NCBI RefSeq assembly: GCF_011297335.1
Contig: NZ_JAAOTJ010000019.1
Location: forward strand, 1 to 64,000
From: Catellatospora methionotrophica
Lineage (GTDB): Bacteria; Actinomycetota; Actinomycetes; Mycobacteriales; Micromonosporaceae
Length of the DNA: 64,000 nt
Direction of reading: 5' to 3'
The stretch's first letter is position 1, and each line of letters starts with the position of its first letter. The notes below the pieces were generated by a model. The model was not told the DNA's origin. It saw only the letters and a list, made by a program, of their open reading frames with translations, and searched no databases. Below, piece by piece: positions 20,735 to 29,084 of this stretch. A program made the position numbers and the translations under genes.

Positions 20735-21547
20735 TCAGGGGCGCTGCGCGCGGGCGGAGGCGTAGAGGCAGACGGCGGCGGCCGCAGCGAGGTTGAGGCT
20801 CTCGGCGCGGCCGTGGATGGGGACGCGGACCGCGGCGTCGGCGGCGTCGCGCAGGTCGTCGGGCAGGCCGTGCGCCTCGGAGCCGAACAGCCACGCGGTC
20901 GGCCGGGCCAGCGAGCCGTCGTCGGCGAGATCGTCGAGGTCGGTCGCGCCGTAGCCGGAGGTGGCCAGCGTGCGCAGACCCGCCTCGCGCAGGGCGGCCA
21001 GGGTCGCGGCGGCGTCGGGGGCGCGTACCACGTCCAGGTGGAACAGGCTGCCGGCGGAAGCGCGTACACACTTGGGGTTGAAGGGGTCCACGGCGTCGCC
21101 GGCGAAGATCACGGCGGTGGCGCCCGCGGCGTCGGCGGTGCGCAGCACCGTTCCGGCGTTGCCGGGGTCGCGGATCTCGACGGCGACCGCGACGAGCCGG
21201 GGCGCGCGGGCCAGGGCAGCGTCGAGGGGCACGTCGAGCAGGTCGCAGACGGCGATGACGCCCTGCGGGGTGACCGTGTCGGCGAGTGTGGCCATGGCCT
21301 CGTCGGTGACCACGGAGAGGTTCGCGCCGCGCAGCAGGGTGCGGTGCCGGGCCTGGCCGTCCTCGGTCACGAAGATCTCGCGTACCGCACCGGCTTCCAG
21401 CGCTTCCCTGACCGCCTGCGGGCCCTCGGCCAGGAAGCGGCCGGCCTTCTCGCGGTCGCGGCGGCGGTGGAGCTTGACAGCGGCAACGACCCGGGGAGTC
21501 CGCTGCGTGAACAGCGGGTCCCCGGGTCGATGGAAGTGCTGCGTCAC
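20735..21547 (-). CDS. TrmH/SpoU-family RNA methyltransferase
   Basis: SPOUT-class ribose 2'-O-methyltransferase of 270 residues. An N-terminal L30-like substrate-binding domain (residues 20-95, KAGRFLAEGPQAVREAL) is followed by the knotted catalytic domain with motif 1 VEIRDPGNAGTVLRTADAAG near residue 125, motif 2 AWLFGSEAHGLPDDL and motif 3 VRVPIHGRAESLNLAAAAAV. The rRNA target cannot be told; TsnR/RlmB-like 23S methylation is usual for this genomic position next to rplT. GTG start 8 nt after the rplT stop. Confidence 0.92.
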   Translation of the reverse strand: MTQHFHRPGDPLFTQRTPRVVAAVKLHRRRDREKAGRFLAEGPQAVREALEAGAVREIFVTEDGQARHRTLLRGANLSVVTDEAMATLADTVTPQGVIAVCDLLDVPLDAALARAPRLVAVAVEIRDPGNAGTVLRTADAAGATAVIFAGDAVDPFNPKCVRASAGSLFHLDVVRAPDAAATLAALREAGLRTLATSGYGATDLDDLADDGSLARPTAWLFGSEAHGLPDDLRDAADAAVRVPIHGRAESLNLAAAAAVCLYASARAQRP

Positions 21548-21555
21548 CGACGGAC

Positions 21556-21927
21556 TCAGGCGGCCTGAGCCTCGGCGACGGCCTTCTTGGCCACCGCGAC
21601 GATGCCGGCGAACGCGGCCTCGTCGTTGACGGCCAGGTCGGCCAGGATCTTGCGGTCCACCTCGACACCGGCGAGCTTGAGGCCCTGGATGAGGCGGTTG
21701 TACGTCATGCCGTTGGCACGAGCGCCCGCGTTGATGCGGGTGATCCACAGCTGCCGGAAGTCGCCCTTGCGGTCCTTGCGGTCCCGGTAGGCGTACTGCA
21801 TCGAGTGGAGGATCTGCTCCTTCGCCTTGCGGTACAGGCGGGAGCGCTGGCCGCGGTAACCGCTGGCGGCCTCGAGCAGTGTCCGGCGCTTCTTCTGGGC
21901 GTTGACCGCCCGCTTGACGCGTGCCAT
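21556..21927 (-). CDS. rplT: 50S ribosomal protein L20
   Basis: The 123-residue L20 begins [19 protein letters not shown] and carries the conserved [25 protein letters not shown] and [16 protein letters not shown] segments. L20 binds domain I of 23S rRNA early in 50S assembly and in some bacteria represses its own infC-rpmI-rplT operon. It is the third gene of that operon, 40 nt after rpmI. Confidence 0.98.
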   Translation of the reverse strand: MARVKRAVNAQKKRRTLLEAASGYRGQRSRLYRKAKEQILHSMQYAYRDRKDRKGDFRQLWITRINAGARANGMTYNRLIQGLKLAGVEVDRKILADLAVNDEAAFAGIVAVAKKAVAEAQAA

Positions 21928-21967
21928 ATCAGCTTCTCCTTAAAGGTTTCCGTCTAAAAGGCGCGCG

Positions 21968-22162
21968 TCAGCGGCCGAGCATCTTCTTGATGCGCTTCTC
22001 GTCGGCCTTGGCCACCGGGACCGTGCCGCTGAGGCTACGGGTCTCCTTGGAGGACTTGACCTCCAGGCGGTGGCGCAGACCGGTCTGCTCGCGCATGATC
22101 TTGCCAGAGCCGGTCACCTTGACCCGCTTGGCCATGCCGCTGTGCTTCTTCATCTTCGGCAT
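21968..22162 (-). CDS. rpmI: 50S ribosomal protein L35
   Basis: A 64-residue, very basic protein, [20 protein letters not shown] at the N-terminus and [13 protein letters not shown] at the end, the full L35 pattern. The ATG follows a GGGGAG ribosome binding site at 8 nt. It lies between infC and rplT in the standard order. Confidence 0.98.
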   Translation of the reverse strand: MPKMKKHSGMAKRVKVTGSGKIMREQTGLRHRLEVKSSKETRSLSGTVPVAKADEKRIKKMLGR

Positions 22163-22235
22163 AGGAAGTTCTCCCCTGTTGCAGAATCTCGCCGCACAGC
22201 GGGGGCTGTGCGGCAGGTGCCCAAATCGAGCGTCG

Positions 22236-22829
22236 TCAGGCCTGCGCCGAGGGCTCGGCCAGGACCTCCTCGGCCTCCGCACCGGTTCCCTCGTCGCCCT
22301 TGCGGCCGGCGAGCTTCACGCTGCGGTGCGGCGCGAGCACCATGATCATGTTTCGCCCGTCCTGCTTCGCCGACGACTCGACGAAACCGACCTCCGCGAC
22401 CTCTTCCTCCAGCTTGCGCAGGAGGCGGAAGCCCAGCTCCGGGCGGCTCTGCTCGCGACCGCGGAACATGATCGTCACCTTGACTTTGTCCCCGGCCTTG
22501 AGGAACCGCACGACGTGACCCTTCTTGGTCTCGTAGTCGTGCGAGTCGATCTTCGGCCGGAGCTTCATCTCCTTGATGACCGTCTGCTGCTGGTTACGCC
22601 GGGCTTCCCTGGCCTTGAGCGCGCTCTCGTACTTGAACTTGCCGAAGTCCATGAGCTTGCAGACCGGCGGGCGTGCCATGGGCGCAACCTCGACCAGATC
22701 CAGATCGACATCGGCGGCCAACTGCAGGGCGCGCTCCAGCGGGACGATGCCCACCTGCTCGCCCTCGGGGCCGACCAGCCGGACCTCACGTGCCCTGATC
22801 TGATCGTTGATGCGTGGCTCGACGCTGAT
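22236..22829 (-). CDS. infC: Translation initiation factor IF-3 (ATC start)
   Basis: IF3 keeps ribosomal subunits apart and checks the start codon. The 197-residue product has the N-domain ([27 protein letters not shown]), the linker with [21 protein letters not shown], and the C-domain ([40 protein letters not shown]). The only codon placed correctly after the strong GGGAGG ribosome binding site is ATC at 22827-22829. Non-canonical infC starts (ATT in E. coli) are known and give autoregulation, because IF3 rejects its own start. A C-terminal acidic tail of ~20 residues follows the core. Confidence 0.93.
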   Translation of the reverse strand: MSVEPRINDQIRAREVRLVGPEGEQVGIVPLERALQLAADVDLDLVEVAPMARPPVCKLMDFGKFKYESALKAREARRNQQQTVIKEMKLRPKIDSHDYETKKGHVVRFLKAGDKVKVTIMFRGREQSRPELGFRLLRKLEEEVAEVGFVESSAKQDGRNMIMVLAPHRSVKLAGRKGDEGTGAEAEEVLAEPSAQA

Positions 22830-22901
22830 GTGGCCTCCCTCAATCGTGTTCCGCACCGCCGTATGCGCGGCGATGCGCTTGGCGTCTGACCGAAAGCAGA
22901 A

Positions 22902-22924
22902 GGCCCAGGCAGATAGCCTGGGCC
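22902..22924 (-). promoter_or_regulatory. Hairpin in the infC leader (possible attenuator)
   Basis: GGCCCAGGC (22902-22910) and GCCTGGGCC (22916-22924) pair exactly over a 5-nt loop. Reading toward infC it is followed by TTCTGCTTT, so it looks like a weak intrinsic terminator ~75 nt before the start codon. Attenuation of infC operons by leader structures is established in other bacteria; here it is inferred. Confidence 0.5.
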
Positions 22925-23108
22925 CGCTCGACCGGTCTGGGTGCACGCCAAGTGCACGACCCGAGATCAGGACACGAAAGTCCTTCATCAGGTGACCGGA
23001 CCCGAACCGCTCAAGGCGATCGGGTGGGAGCAGGCGCTCCGCTTGCCTCCGGAGTGCCGGACCACGCTCAAGGCATGATCACGGGCAACCGGAAAGGTCG
23101 ACTGGCAA

Positions 23109-23114
23109 AGATTA
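23109..23114 (-). promoter_or_regulatory. Possible infC promoter -10 box
   Basis: TAATCT on the minus strand, with a poor -35 (GCGGAC) 17 nt upstream. It would give a leader of about 270 nt that contains the hairpin at 22902-22924, consistent with leader-mediated control of infC-rpmI-rplT. Confidence 0.4.
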
Positions 23115-23161
23115 CCACAACCCGGGATTGCGTCCGCCGGGCGGTGACGGTATGGCTCAGC

Positions 23162-23620
23162 TCACGCGGCCGCGGGCTGCTCTTCCCGGGCCGCCGCGCG
23201 CAGCGCCCGCATCGCCTGGACGGCCTGCACGGCGTACTCCTTGTCGACCCGCTGCACGGCCAGCACCGAGACGGCGTCGTCGTTCTCCAGCTCCAGGCTC
23301 ATCCAGGGCTGGTTGCGCTCGAAGGTGATCGCGCGCACCGCACCCCAGGGCAGCTCGTACCCGCCGAGGATGTTGCGGACCCGCACGCCGTCGGCGTCGG
23401 CCTCGACCCGCGGCCGGGCCACGGCCATGATGCCCAGGGCGAAGACCACACCCAGACCGATCATGGCGTACTGGTCACCCTTGCGGAAAACCCCTTCGCC
23501 CACCTCGGTCAACGCGGTCCCGATCACGGCGAACAGCACCACGACCACCACCGCGGCCACGATGCACACCGTCCGGGTGCGCTGGGGCCGAAAACTGAAC
23601 CGCTGTCCCTCACTACTCAC
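23162..23620 (-). CDS. Membrane protein with bacterial PH-like domain
   Basis: A 152-residue protein. Two adjacent hydrophobic helices (CIVAAVVVVVLFAVIGTAL near residue 20 and YAMIGLGVVFALGIMAVA near residue 53) are followed by a PH-like beta domain (VEADADGVRVRNILGGYELPWGAVRAITFERNQPWMSLEL), the pattern of actinobacterial PH-domain membrane proteins found beside hisG. Function is unknown. The GTG start gives MSSEGQRFSFRPQR; a start 15 codons upstream is possible. Confidence 0.78.
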   Translation of the reverse strand: MSSEGQRFSFRPQRTRTVCIVAAVVVVVLFAVIGTALTEVGEGVFRKGDQYAMIGLGVVFALGIMAVARPRVEADADGVRVRNILGGYELPWGAVRAITFERNQPWMSLELENDDAVSVLAVQRVDKEYAVQAVQAMRALRAAAREEQPAAA

Positions 23621-23672
23621 CCGCCCGAGTCTGCCACGCGCCCGGTGACCGGGTGTCACCGCCACGGCCTTC

Positions 23673-23739
23673 CATAGACGCTGGCCTATGACATCGACTT
23701 TTTCGCGATCGAACTCGACGTCATAGGCCAGCGTCTATG
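23673..23739. repeat. Family A hairpin repeat, copy 3
   Basis: 25-nt arms (23673-23697 and 23715-23739) with one mismatch and a 17-nt loop ending CGATCGAAC. It lies 69 nt past the hisG stop, between hisG and the PH-domain gene, both minus strand. Confidence 0.9.
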
Positions 23740-23808
23740 CGGGGACGGGGCGAGGGCCGGCGCTCCCCGGACCGCGGATGTCGGCCGCGGTCCGGGCGCG
23801 ATCCGGGG

Positions 23809-24654
23809 TTACAGGCGGCAGGCGTGGATGTCGGTGACCAGGATGGCGCGGGCGCCGAGGTCGTACAGCTCGTCCATGATCCGGTGCACCTCGGTGCGCA
23901 TGACCATCGCCTGTACGGCGACCCAGCCCTCGCGGTGCAGCGGCGACACCGTCGGCGACTCGATGCCCGGGGTGAGCGCCACCGCGCCCTCCAGCCGGTC
24001 GGCGCGCACGTCATAGGCGAGCATCACGTACCGCCGGGCCACCAGCACGCCCTGCAGCCGCCGCAGCAGCTGGTTGACCGCGCCGTTGCGCTCGCCCTCG
24101 GGGCGGCCGACCAGCACCGCCTCGGAGACCAGGATCGGCTCGCCGACCGGGACCAGCCCGGCCTGGCGCAGCGTGCCGCCGGTGGCGACGACGTCGGCGA
24201 TCACGTCGGCGACGCCCAGGCGCACCGCGTTCTCCACCGCGCCGTCGAGCCGTACGACGTCGGCCTTGATCTCGTGGTCGGCCAGGAAACGCTCGACGAC
24301 GCCCGGGTAGGCGGTGGCGATCCGGCGACCGGCGAGGTCGGGCACGTCCCGGACGGTCTCCGGCGGCGCGGCGAACCGGAACGTGGCCGGGGCGAACCCC
24401 AGCGGCAGCAGCTCGCTGACCGGGGCGCCGGAGTCGACCAGCAGGTCCTGTCCGGTGATGCCCAGGTCGAGGTCGCCGGAGCCGACGTACACCGCGATGT
24501 CACGCGGGCGCAGGTAGAAGAACTCGACCCCGTTGTCGGCGTCGACGCACACCAGGTCGCGGTCGTCGCCGCGCTGGCGGTATCCGGCCTCGCGCAGCAT
24601 GTCGGAGGCGGGTTTGGACAGGGTGCCCTTGTTGGGCACGGCAATGCGAAGCAT
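23809..24654 (-). CDS. hisG: ATP phosphoribosyltransferase, long form
   Basis: First and feedback-controlled step of histidine synthesis: joins ATP and PRPP. The 281-residue product has RIAVPNKGTLSKPASDMLREAGY at the N-terminus, the DADNGVEFFYLRPRDIAVYVGSGDLDLGITG core, the PRPP loop region DVIADVVATGGTLRQAGL near residue 175, and a C-terminal ACT-like regulatory domain (LTPGIESPTVSPL), so it is the long, HisZ-independent form. It follows hisE after 109 nt holding an inverted repeat. Confidence 0.97.
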   Translation of the reverse strand: MLRIAVPNKGTLSKPASDMLREAGYRQRGDDRDLVCVDADNGVEFFYLRPRDIAVYVGSGDLDLGITGQDLLVDSGAPVSELLPLGFAPATFRFAAPPETVRDVPDLAGRRIATAYPGVVERFLADHEIKADVVRLDGAVENAVRLGVADVIADVVATGGTLRQAGLVPVGEPILVSEAVLVGRPEGERNGAVNQLLRRLQGVLVARRYVMLAYDVRADRLEGAVALTPGIESPTVSPLHREGWVAVQAMVMRTEVHRIMDELYDLGARAILVTDIHACRL

Positions 24655-24684
24655 CTCTTGACTCGTCTCTGTGATCAAGGCTAG

Positions 24685-24741
24685 TTGATCATGAGAGCCG
24701 AGCGCGGCTCACCGTCGAGTCGCGCCGTGGTTCATGATCAA
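24685..24741. repeat. Inverted repeat between hisE and hisG
   Basis: TTGATCATGA (24685-24694) and TCATGATCAA (24732-24741) are exact complements separated by 37 nt. It is located after hisE and before hisG on the minus strand. A related TTCATGATCGAC string occurs upstream of argR at 6101. It may attenuate transcription into hisG or be a remnant of another dispersed element. Confidence 0.6.
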
Positions 24742-24763
24742 CCCGGAGGGAACCGGGGCGGGA

Positions 24764-25027
24764 TCACAGATGTCGGTAGACGTCCTTGAGGGTGAGGTTG
24801 GAGGCGAGCATCAGCACCTGGGTCTGGTAGAGGAGCTGGGAGATTTCCTCCGCGGCCCGCTCGGGGCCCTCATGCTCGGCGGCCATCCAGGACTCCGCCG
24901 CTTCCTCGACCACCTTCTTGCCGACCGCGTGCACCCCGGCGGTGACCGCCTTGACGGTGCCGGAGGCCGGGTCACCCGCGGCCACCTTGGCCTGCAGCTC
25001 CTCGAACAGCTCCTCGAACGTCTTCAC
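24764..25027 (-). CDS. hisE: Phosphoribosyl-ATP pyrophosphatase
   Basis: Second step of histidine synthesis: hydrolyses phosphoribosyl-ATP to phosphoribosyl-AMP and pyrophosphate. The 87-residue all-alpha NTP-pyrophosphatase fold shows [31 protein letters not shown], with the Glu residues that bind magnesium. GTG start before [10 protein letters not shown]. In this window it is cut off from ribH by two inserted genes (25248-27242). Confidence 0.96.
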   Translation of the reverse strand: MKTFEELFEELQAKVAAGDPASGTVKAVTAGVHAVGKKVVEEAAESWMAAEHEGPERAAEEISQLLYQTQVLMLASNLTLKDVYRHL

Positions 25028-25150
25028 GGCTTCATTCTGCCCGACCCCACCCGTCCCACCCGCACCGCCCGCCCGCACGGCACATGCTGGGACGATCCGC
25101 CGCCCCGCCCGGTCGCTCACGGGCCGGGTCGGCTCACCGGCCCGATCCAA

Positions 25151-25211
25151 GATCGCTGTCTGGTGTCGAAAGCTGCGGTTCGACCCCACCCTTCGACACA
25201 GGACAGCGATC
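25151..25211. repeat. Family B hairpin repeat, copy 3 (divergent)
   Basis: Arms GATCGCTGTCTGGTGTCGAA (25151 on) and TTCGACACAGGACAGCGATC (ending 25211) pair with one or two mismatches over an ~18-nt loop. Unlike the other copies it lies between divergent genes (hisE minus, oxidoreductase plus), so it is not placed as a terminator. Confidence 0.82.
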
Positions 25212-25247
25212 ATGGAATCGCCCCGGCGGTGCGGAGGACGGGGAATC

Positions 25248-26204
25248 ATGGCAGGTATGGGTGAACGGATGGTGGCCATCAGCCAGGACAGCTTCGGTGG
25301 GCCCGAGGTGCTCCAGCTCGTGGAGGTCGACCGGCCCTCCCCTGGGCCGACCGAGGTGCTGGTGCGGGTACGCGCGGCCGGGGTGAATCCGGTGGACTGG
25401 AAGGTGCGTACGCGCGGCGGCGCGGTCGGCGATCCGCCGTTCACGGTGGGCTGGGACGTGTCCGGCGAGGTCGTGGAGATCGGCGCCGGGGTGACCCGGT
25501 TCGCGGTCGGCGACGAGGTGTTCGGCATGCCGCGCTTCCCGCAGGCCGCGGGCGCGTACGCGCAGTACGTCACCTCGCCGTCGCGGCACCTGGCCCGCAA
25601 GCCCGCCGGACTCGACCATGTGCACGCCGCGGCGCTGCCGCTGGCCTCGCTGACGGCCTGGCAGGCACTGATCGACACGGCCCAGCTCGCCGAGGGGCAG
25701 CGGGTGCTGGTGCACGCCGCCGCGGGTGGGGTCGGGCACATCGCGGTGCAGGTCGCCAAGGCCCGGGGCGCGTACGTGCTGGGCACGGCCCGCGCTGCCA
25801 AGCACGGCCTGCTGCGCGAACTGGGCGTGGACGAGCCGATCGACTACACGGCGTACGACTTCGTGCAGGTCGCGCAGGACGTCGACGTGGTGCTGGACAC
25901 GGTCGGCGGCGACTACGAGGACCGCTCGCTGCACACGCTGCGCCCCGGCGGCATCCTCGTCGGCATCCTCAACGCGGGCAGCGCCGCCGAGACCGCCCGA
26001 AAAGCACAGGCCCTGGGCGTACGCGGCACCGGCATGCTCGTCGAGCCCGACCACACCGGACTGGAGGAGGTCGCCGCACTGGTCGACGCGGGCCACCTGC
26101 GTCCCCTGGTCGCCGCGACGTTCCCGCTCGCCGAGGCGGCACGGGCGCACGAGCTGGGCGAGACCGGCCAGACCTCCGGCAAGATCGTCCTGACCGTCGA
26201 CTGA
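25248..26204 (+). CDS. Quinone-oxidoreductase-like NADP-dependent alcohol dehydrogenase (MDR family)
   Basis: A 318-residue medium-chain dehydrogenase/reductase. The GroES-like N-terminal domain ([47 protein letters not shown]) is followed by a Rossmann domain with [23 protein letters not shown] near residue 160. Zinc ligands are absent, as in QOR-type enzymes that reduce quinones or enones with NADPH; the substrate is unknown. Start at the ATG after GGAGGACG; a later ATG gives MVAISQ. The gene is flanked on both sides by family B hairpins and sits inside the otherwise conserved ribH-hisE interval. Confidence 0.88.
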   Translation: MAGMGERMVAISQDSFGGPEVLQLVEVDRPSPGPTEVLVRVRAAGVNPVDWKVRTRGGAVGDPPFTVGWDVSGEVVEIGAGVTRFAVGDEVFGMPRFPQAAGAYAQYVTSPSRHLARKPAGLDHVHAAALPLASLTAWQALIDTAQLAEGQRVLVHAAAGGVGHIAVQVAKARGAYVLGTARAAKHGLLRELGVDEPIDYTAYDFVQVAQDVDVVLDTVGGDYEDRSLHTLRPGGILVGILNAGSAAETARKAQALGVRGTGMLVEPDHTGLEEVAALVDAGHLRPLVAATFPLAEAARAHELGETGQTSGKIVLTVD

Positions 26205-26232
26205 GCGGACCCGCATCGCGGCCCTCCCGTCG

Positions 26233-26295
26233 AGATCGCTGTTTCGGGTCATGATCTGCGGTTGAACGCCAGATCATGACCCGAAACGGCGATCT
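26233..26295. repeat. Family B hairpin repeat, copy 4
   Basis: 26-nt arms (26233-26258 and 26270-26295), one mismatch, 11-nt loop. The outer arm AGATCGCTGTTTCGGGTC matches copy 2; the inner arm ATGATCTG matches copy 1. It sits between convergent genes (oxidoreductase and GerMN lipoprotein). Confidence 0.92.
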
Positions 26296-26333
26296 TCAGT
26301 GCGGCGGCGGAACAGGAGCCGCGCGCCGGTCCA

Positions 26334-27242
26334 TCACTTGACCGTGACGGTGTGGTTGTCGACGAACATCTTCGCGCCGTCGTTCTCCGAGATGTCGAAG
26401 ACCTCGATCACGTACGTGCCGGCCGGCAGCGACAGCCTCAGCTTCGCCTCGCCCTGGGCCGGGCCGCCCGCGTCGAGGGTGACGAAGCCCTCGCGGACCA
26501 CCGTGGTCCCCCGCCGGACCTCGTAGTTCATGGTCGCCTCGAAGACCATGCCCGCCACGTGCAGGGTGAAGTCCTTGGGCACCGTCGCGCCCTCCTGCGG
26601 GTCGATCAGCCACACCGGCAGCAGCGTGCCCGACGCCGACGCGCGCCGCAGCGGGTCCCTGGTGCCGACGTGGCCCCACAGCTCGTCGACGGGCTTGCCG
26701 TCGAGGTGGATGCGCACCTTGGGTTTGCCGCTGACCGCCGTCGCGGTCCACACCAGCTGCTGCACCGCCTGATGGGCGGCGAACGAGCCCGCGTCGCCGT
26801 TGATCCGCGCCCCGGCCAGGTCGACGGTCACGGTGTCCCCGGAGACGGTGACGCCGCGCACCCGGGCGCTGGCGGGCCACATGCTGGAGTAGTCGGGGTC
26901 GTACGCGGTGCGGCCGTCGAGCATCTCGGCGACCGCGGCCTTGACCTTCGCCGCGACCGAGCCGTCGCCGGTGGACAGCCGGTGGAACTCGCGGACCAGT
27001 TTCGGCTCACCGCGGTCGTTGGCCAGGTAGTAGACGGCCAGCGCGCCGGCCGTGTTCGCGGGCGGGGCGGGTTCGGTGGTGGAGCCCGGTGCGCCGGGGG
27101 TGGGTGCGGTGGTGCCCGGCGCGGCCGAGGCCGACGGCGCCGCTGACCCCGTGGGGTCCGGTGAGGGTGTGGCGGGGGTGCACGCGGCCGACAGCGCGAC
27201 GAGCGCGACCGGCAGCAGCACACGGAACCTCAGCGCAGACAT
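26334..27242 (-). CDS. Lipoprotein with GerMN and Gmad2 domains
   Basis: A 302-residue exported lipoprotein: signal peptide MSALRFRVLLPVALVALSAA with lipobox LSAAC (Cys 21), then a ~45-residue Ala/Pro/Ser/Thr linker, a GerMN domain (residues 65-185: AVYYLANDRGEPKLVREFHRL, VSGDTVTVDLAG, AVQQLVWTATAV) and a Gmad2 Ig-like domain (residues 205-302: VWLIDPQEGATVPKDFTLHVAG and a final TYVIEVFDIS). The same architecture occurs in actinobacterial cell-surface proteins such as LpqB relatives. A cell-envelope role is likely; the ligand is unknown. Confidence 0.85.
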   Translation of the reverse strand: MSALRFRVLLPVALVALSAACTPATPSPDPTGSAAPSASAAPGTTAPTPGAPGSTTEPAPPANTAGALAVYYLANDRGEPKLVREFHRLSTGDGSVAAKVKAAVAEMLDGRTAYDPDYSSMWPASARVRGVTVSGDTVTVDLAGARINGDAGSFAAHQAVQQLVWTATAVSGKPKVRIHLDGKPVDELWGHVGTRDPLRRASASGTLLPVWLIDPQEGATVPKDFTLHVAGMVFEATMNYEVRRGTTVVREGFVTLDAGGPAQGEAKLRLSLPAGTYVIEVFDISENDGAKMFVDNHTVTVK

Positions 27243-27297
27243 ACCTCAGGTGTACGTCCACCCGTCAACCCTCGCCACCCACCGAACAGGCGAAGGA

Positions 27298-27351
27298 CGA
27301 AGGAAGGGCACCTTCCTAACGGACGTCCGTTAGGAAGGTGCCCTTCCTTCG
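27298..27351. repeat. Family C: perfect 54-bp palindrome without loop
   Basis: 27298-27324 and 27325-27351 are exact complements with no spacer; the arm contains AAGGAAGGGCACCTTCCTAA. Each arm itself contains a small inner inverted repeat (GGAAGG/CCTTCC), so cross-shaped forms are possible. It begins 26 nt past the ribH stop, so it is placed as its terminator. Related pieces occur inside bioA (44579-44690). Confidence 0.93.
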
Positions 27352-27376
27352 GTCAGGTCAGCGCGCTTCAGTCAGG

Positions 27377-27850
27377 TCAGCGCGCGAGGGCGCGCAGGGT
27401 CACGGCGGCGTCGAGGGCCGCCAGGACCGCGCCCCAGCCCTTGTCCTCACTGGACTCCGGCAGCCCGGCCCGGTCGCGGGCCTGCTCCAGCGTGTCCACC
27501 GTGAGCACGCCGTGCGCGACCGGGGTGGACTCGTCCAGCGCGATGCGGGTCAGGCCCTCGGTGACCGAGGAGCTGACGTACTCGAAGTGGGCCGTCTCGC
27601 CACGGATGACCACGCCGAGGGCGACCACCGCGTCGTGGCGGCGGGCCAGCGCCTGCGCCACCACGGGCAGCTCGACCGAGCCCGCCACGTGGGCGACCTG
27701 CACGTCGGCCACACCGCACGCCTTGGCCGCGGCCTGCGCCCGATCGAGCATCTGCTCCACCAGGTCGGCGTGCCAGCGGGTGGCGACGATGCCCAGGCTG
27801 AGCCCGGTCGCGTCCACGGTCGATGAAACGGGGGCGCCGTGACCGGCCAT
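27377..27850 (-). CDS. ribH: 6,7-dimethyl-8-ribityllumazine synthase
   Basis: Penultimate step of riboflavin synthesis, condensing the pyrimidine product with dihydroxybutanone phosphate. The 157-residue product has LSLGIVATRWHADLVEQML, AHVAGSVELPVVAQALA, ALGVVIRGETAHFEYVSSSV with the catalytic His, and a C-terminal KGWGAVLAALD. The ATG overlaps the ribBA stop by one base. It is the last gene of ribD-ribE-ribBA-ribH. Confidence 0.97.
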   Translation of the reverse strand: MAGHGAPVSSTVDATGLSLGIVATRWHADLVEQMLDRAQAAAKACGVADVQVAHVAGSVELPVVAQALARRHDAVVALGVVIRGETAHFEYVSSSVTEGLTRIALDESTPVAHGVLTVDTLEQARDRAGLPESSEDKGWGAVLAALDAAVTLRALAR

Positions 27851-29082
27851 CAGCTCAGCCCTTCCAGGTCGTCCAGCCCGGACAGGTCCAGGTCGTGGCC
27901 CATCCGGTCGCGCTTGGTGCGCAGGTAGCGCAGGTTCTCCGGGTGCGGGCGGATCGGCAGCGACTCGCGGCCGGTCACCTGCAGGCCGTACCCCTCCAGC
28001 CCGGCGCGCTTGGCCGGGTTGTTGGTGAGCAGCCGCATGGTGCGCACACCCAGGTCGTAGAGGATCTGCGCGCCGGTGCCGTAGTCACGGGCGTCGGCGG
28101 GCAGACCCAGGTCGAGGTTCGCGTCGACGGTGTCCCGCCCGGCGTCCTGGAGCTGGTATGCCTGCAGCTTGTGCAGCAGGCCGATGCCACGGCCCTCGTG
28201 CCCGCGCACGTACAGCACCACGCCGCGGCCCTCCTCGGCCACCTTGCGCAGCGCAGCCTGCAGCTGTGGGCCGCAGTCGCAGCGCACCGAGCCGAACACG
28301 TCGCCGGTCAGGCACTCCGAGTGCACCCGGACCAGCACGTCCTGGCCGTCGCCGACCTCGCCGTAGACCAGCGCCACGTGCTCGGCGTTGTCGTGCGTGG
28401 CGTGGTAGCCGACGGCGGTGAAGTCGCCGTACTCGGTGGGCAGGCGGGCCTCGACGACCCGGCTGACCAGCTGCTCGGTACGGCGGCGGTACGCGATCAG
28501 GTCGGCGATGCTGATCAGCACCAGCTCGTGCTCGGCGGCGAAGCGCTGCAGGTCGGGCAGGCGCATCATGGTGCCGTCGTCGTTGACCATCTCGCACATC
28601 GCGGCGGCCGGGTGCAGGCCCGCGAGCTGGGCGAGGTCGACGCCGGACTCGGTGTGCCCGGGGCGGCGCAGCACCCCGCCGGTCTTGGCGCGCAGCGGCA
28701 CCACGTGGCCGGGCCGGGCCAGGTCGGTGGGCTTGGTCGCGGCCTGGCCGAGCAGCCGCAGCGTACGGGCGCGGTCGGCGGCCGAGATGCCGGTGGACAC
28801 ACCCTCCCGGGCGTCGACGGTCACGCAGTACGCGGTGCCGCGGCGGTCCTGGTTGGTGTAGTACATCGGCGGGAGTTCGAGGCGGTCGGCCTCCTCCTCG
28901 GTGATCGCCACGCAGATGTAGCCCGAGGTGTAGCGCACGGTGAAGGCGACCAGCTCCGGCGTGGCCAGCTCGGCCGCGAAGATCAGATCGCCCTCGTTCT
29001 CGCGGTCCTCGTCGTCGACCACGATGACCGGTTTACCGGCCTTGATGGCCGCGATGGCGTCCTCGATCGTGTTGAGTACCAT
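27850..29082 (-). CDS. ribBA: Bifunctional DHBP synthase / GTP cyclohydrolase II
   Basis: Supplies both branches of riboflavin synthesis. Residues 1-205 are the RibB part ([44 protein letters not shown]). The RibA part follows ([22 protein letters not shown] with the zinc cysteines; [37 protein letters not shown]). 410 residues from the ATG with GGGGAG upstream; a GTG two codons earlier overlaps the ribE stop by 4 bp and is an equally possible start. Confidence 0.96.
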   Translation of the reverse strand: MVLNTIEDAIAAIKAGKPVIVVDDEDRENEGDLIFAAELATPELVAFTVRYTSGYICVAITEEEADRLELPPMYYTNQDRRGTAYCVTVDAREGVSTGISAADRARTLRLLGQAATKPTDLARPGHVVPLRAKTGGVLRRPGHTESGVDLAQLAGLHPAAAMCEMVNDDGTMMRLPDLQRFAAEHELVLISIADLIAYRRRTEQLVSRVVEARLPTEYGDFTAVGYHATHDNAEHVALVYGEVGDGQDVLVRVHSECLTGDVFGSVRCDCGPQLQAALRKVAEEGRGVVLYVRGHEGRGIGLLHKLQAYQLQDAGRDTVDANLDLGLPADARDYGTGAQILYDLGVRTMRLLTNNPAKRAGLEGYGLQVTGRESLPIRPHPENLRYLRTKRDRMGHDLDLSGLDDLEGLS

Positions 29083-29084
29083 GT

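Larger units (their letters stand above)
22830..23161 (-). other. infC leader region without a supported gene
   Basis: The 332 bases between infC and the PH-domain gene contain the hairpin and -10 box listed separately. The infC frame stays open upstream to an ATG at 22988, but that has no ribosome binding site and the extra residues do not resemble IF3, so it is treated as untranslated leader. Nothing else was recognised. Confidence 0.65.
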
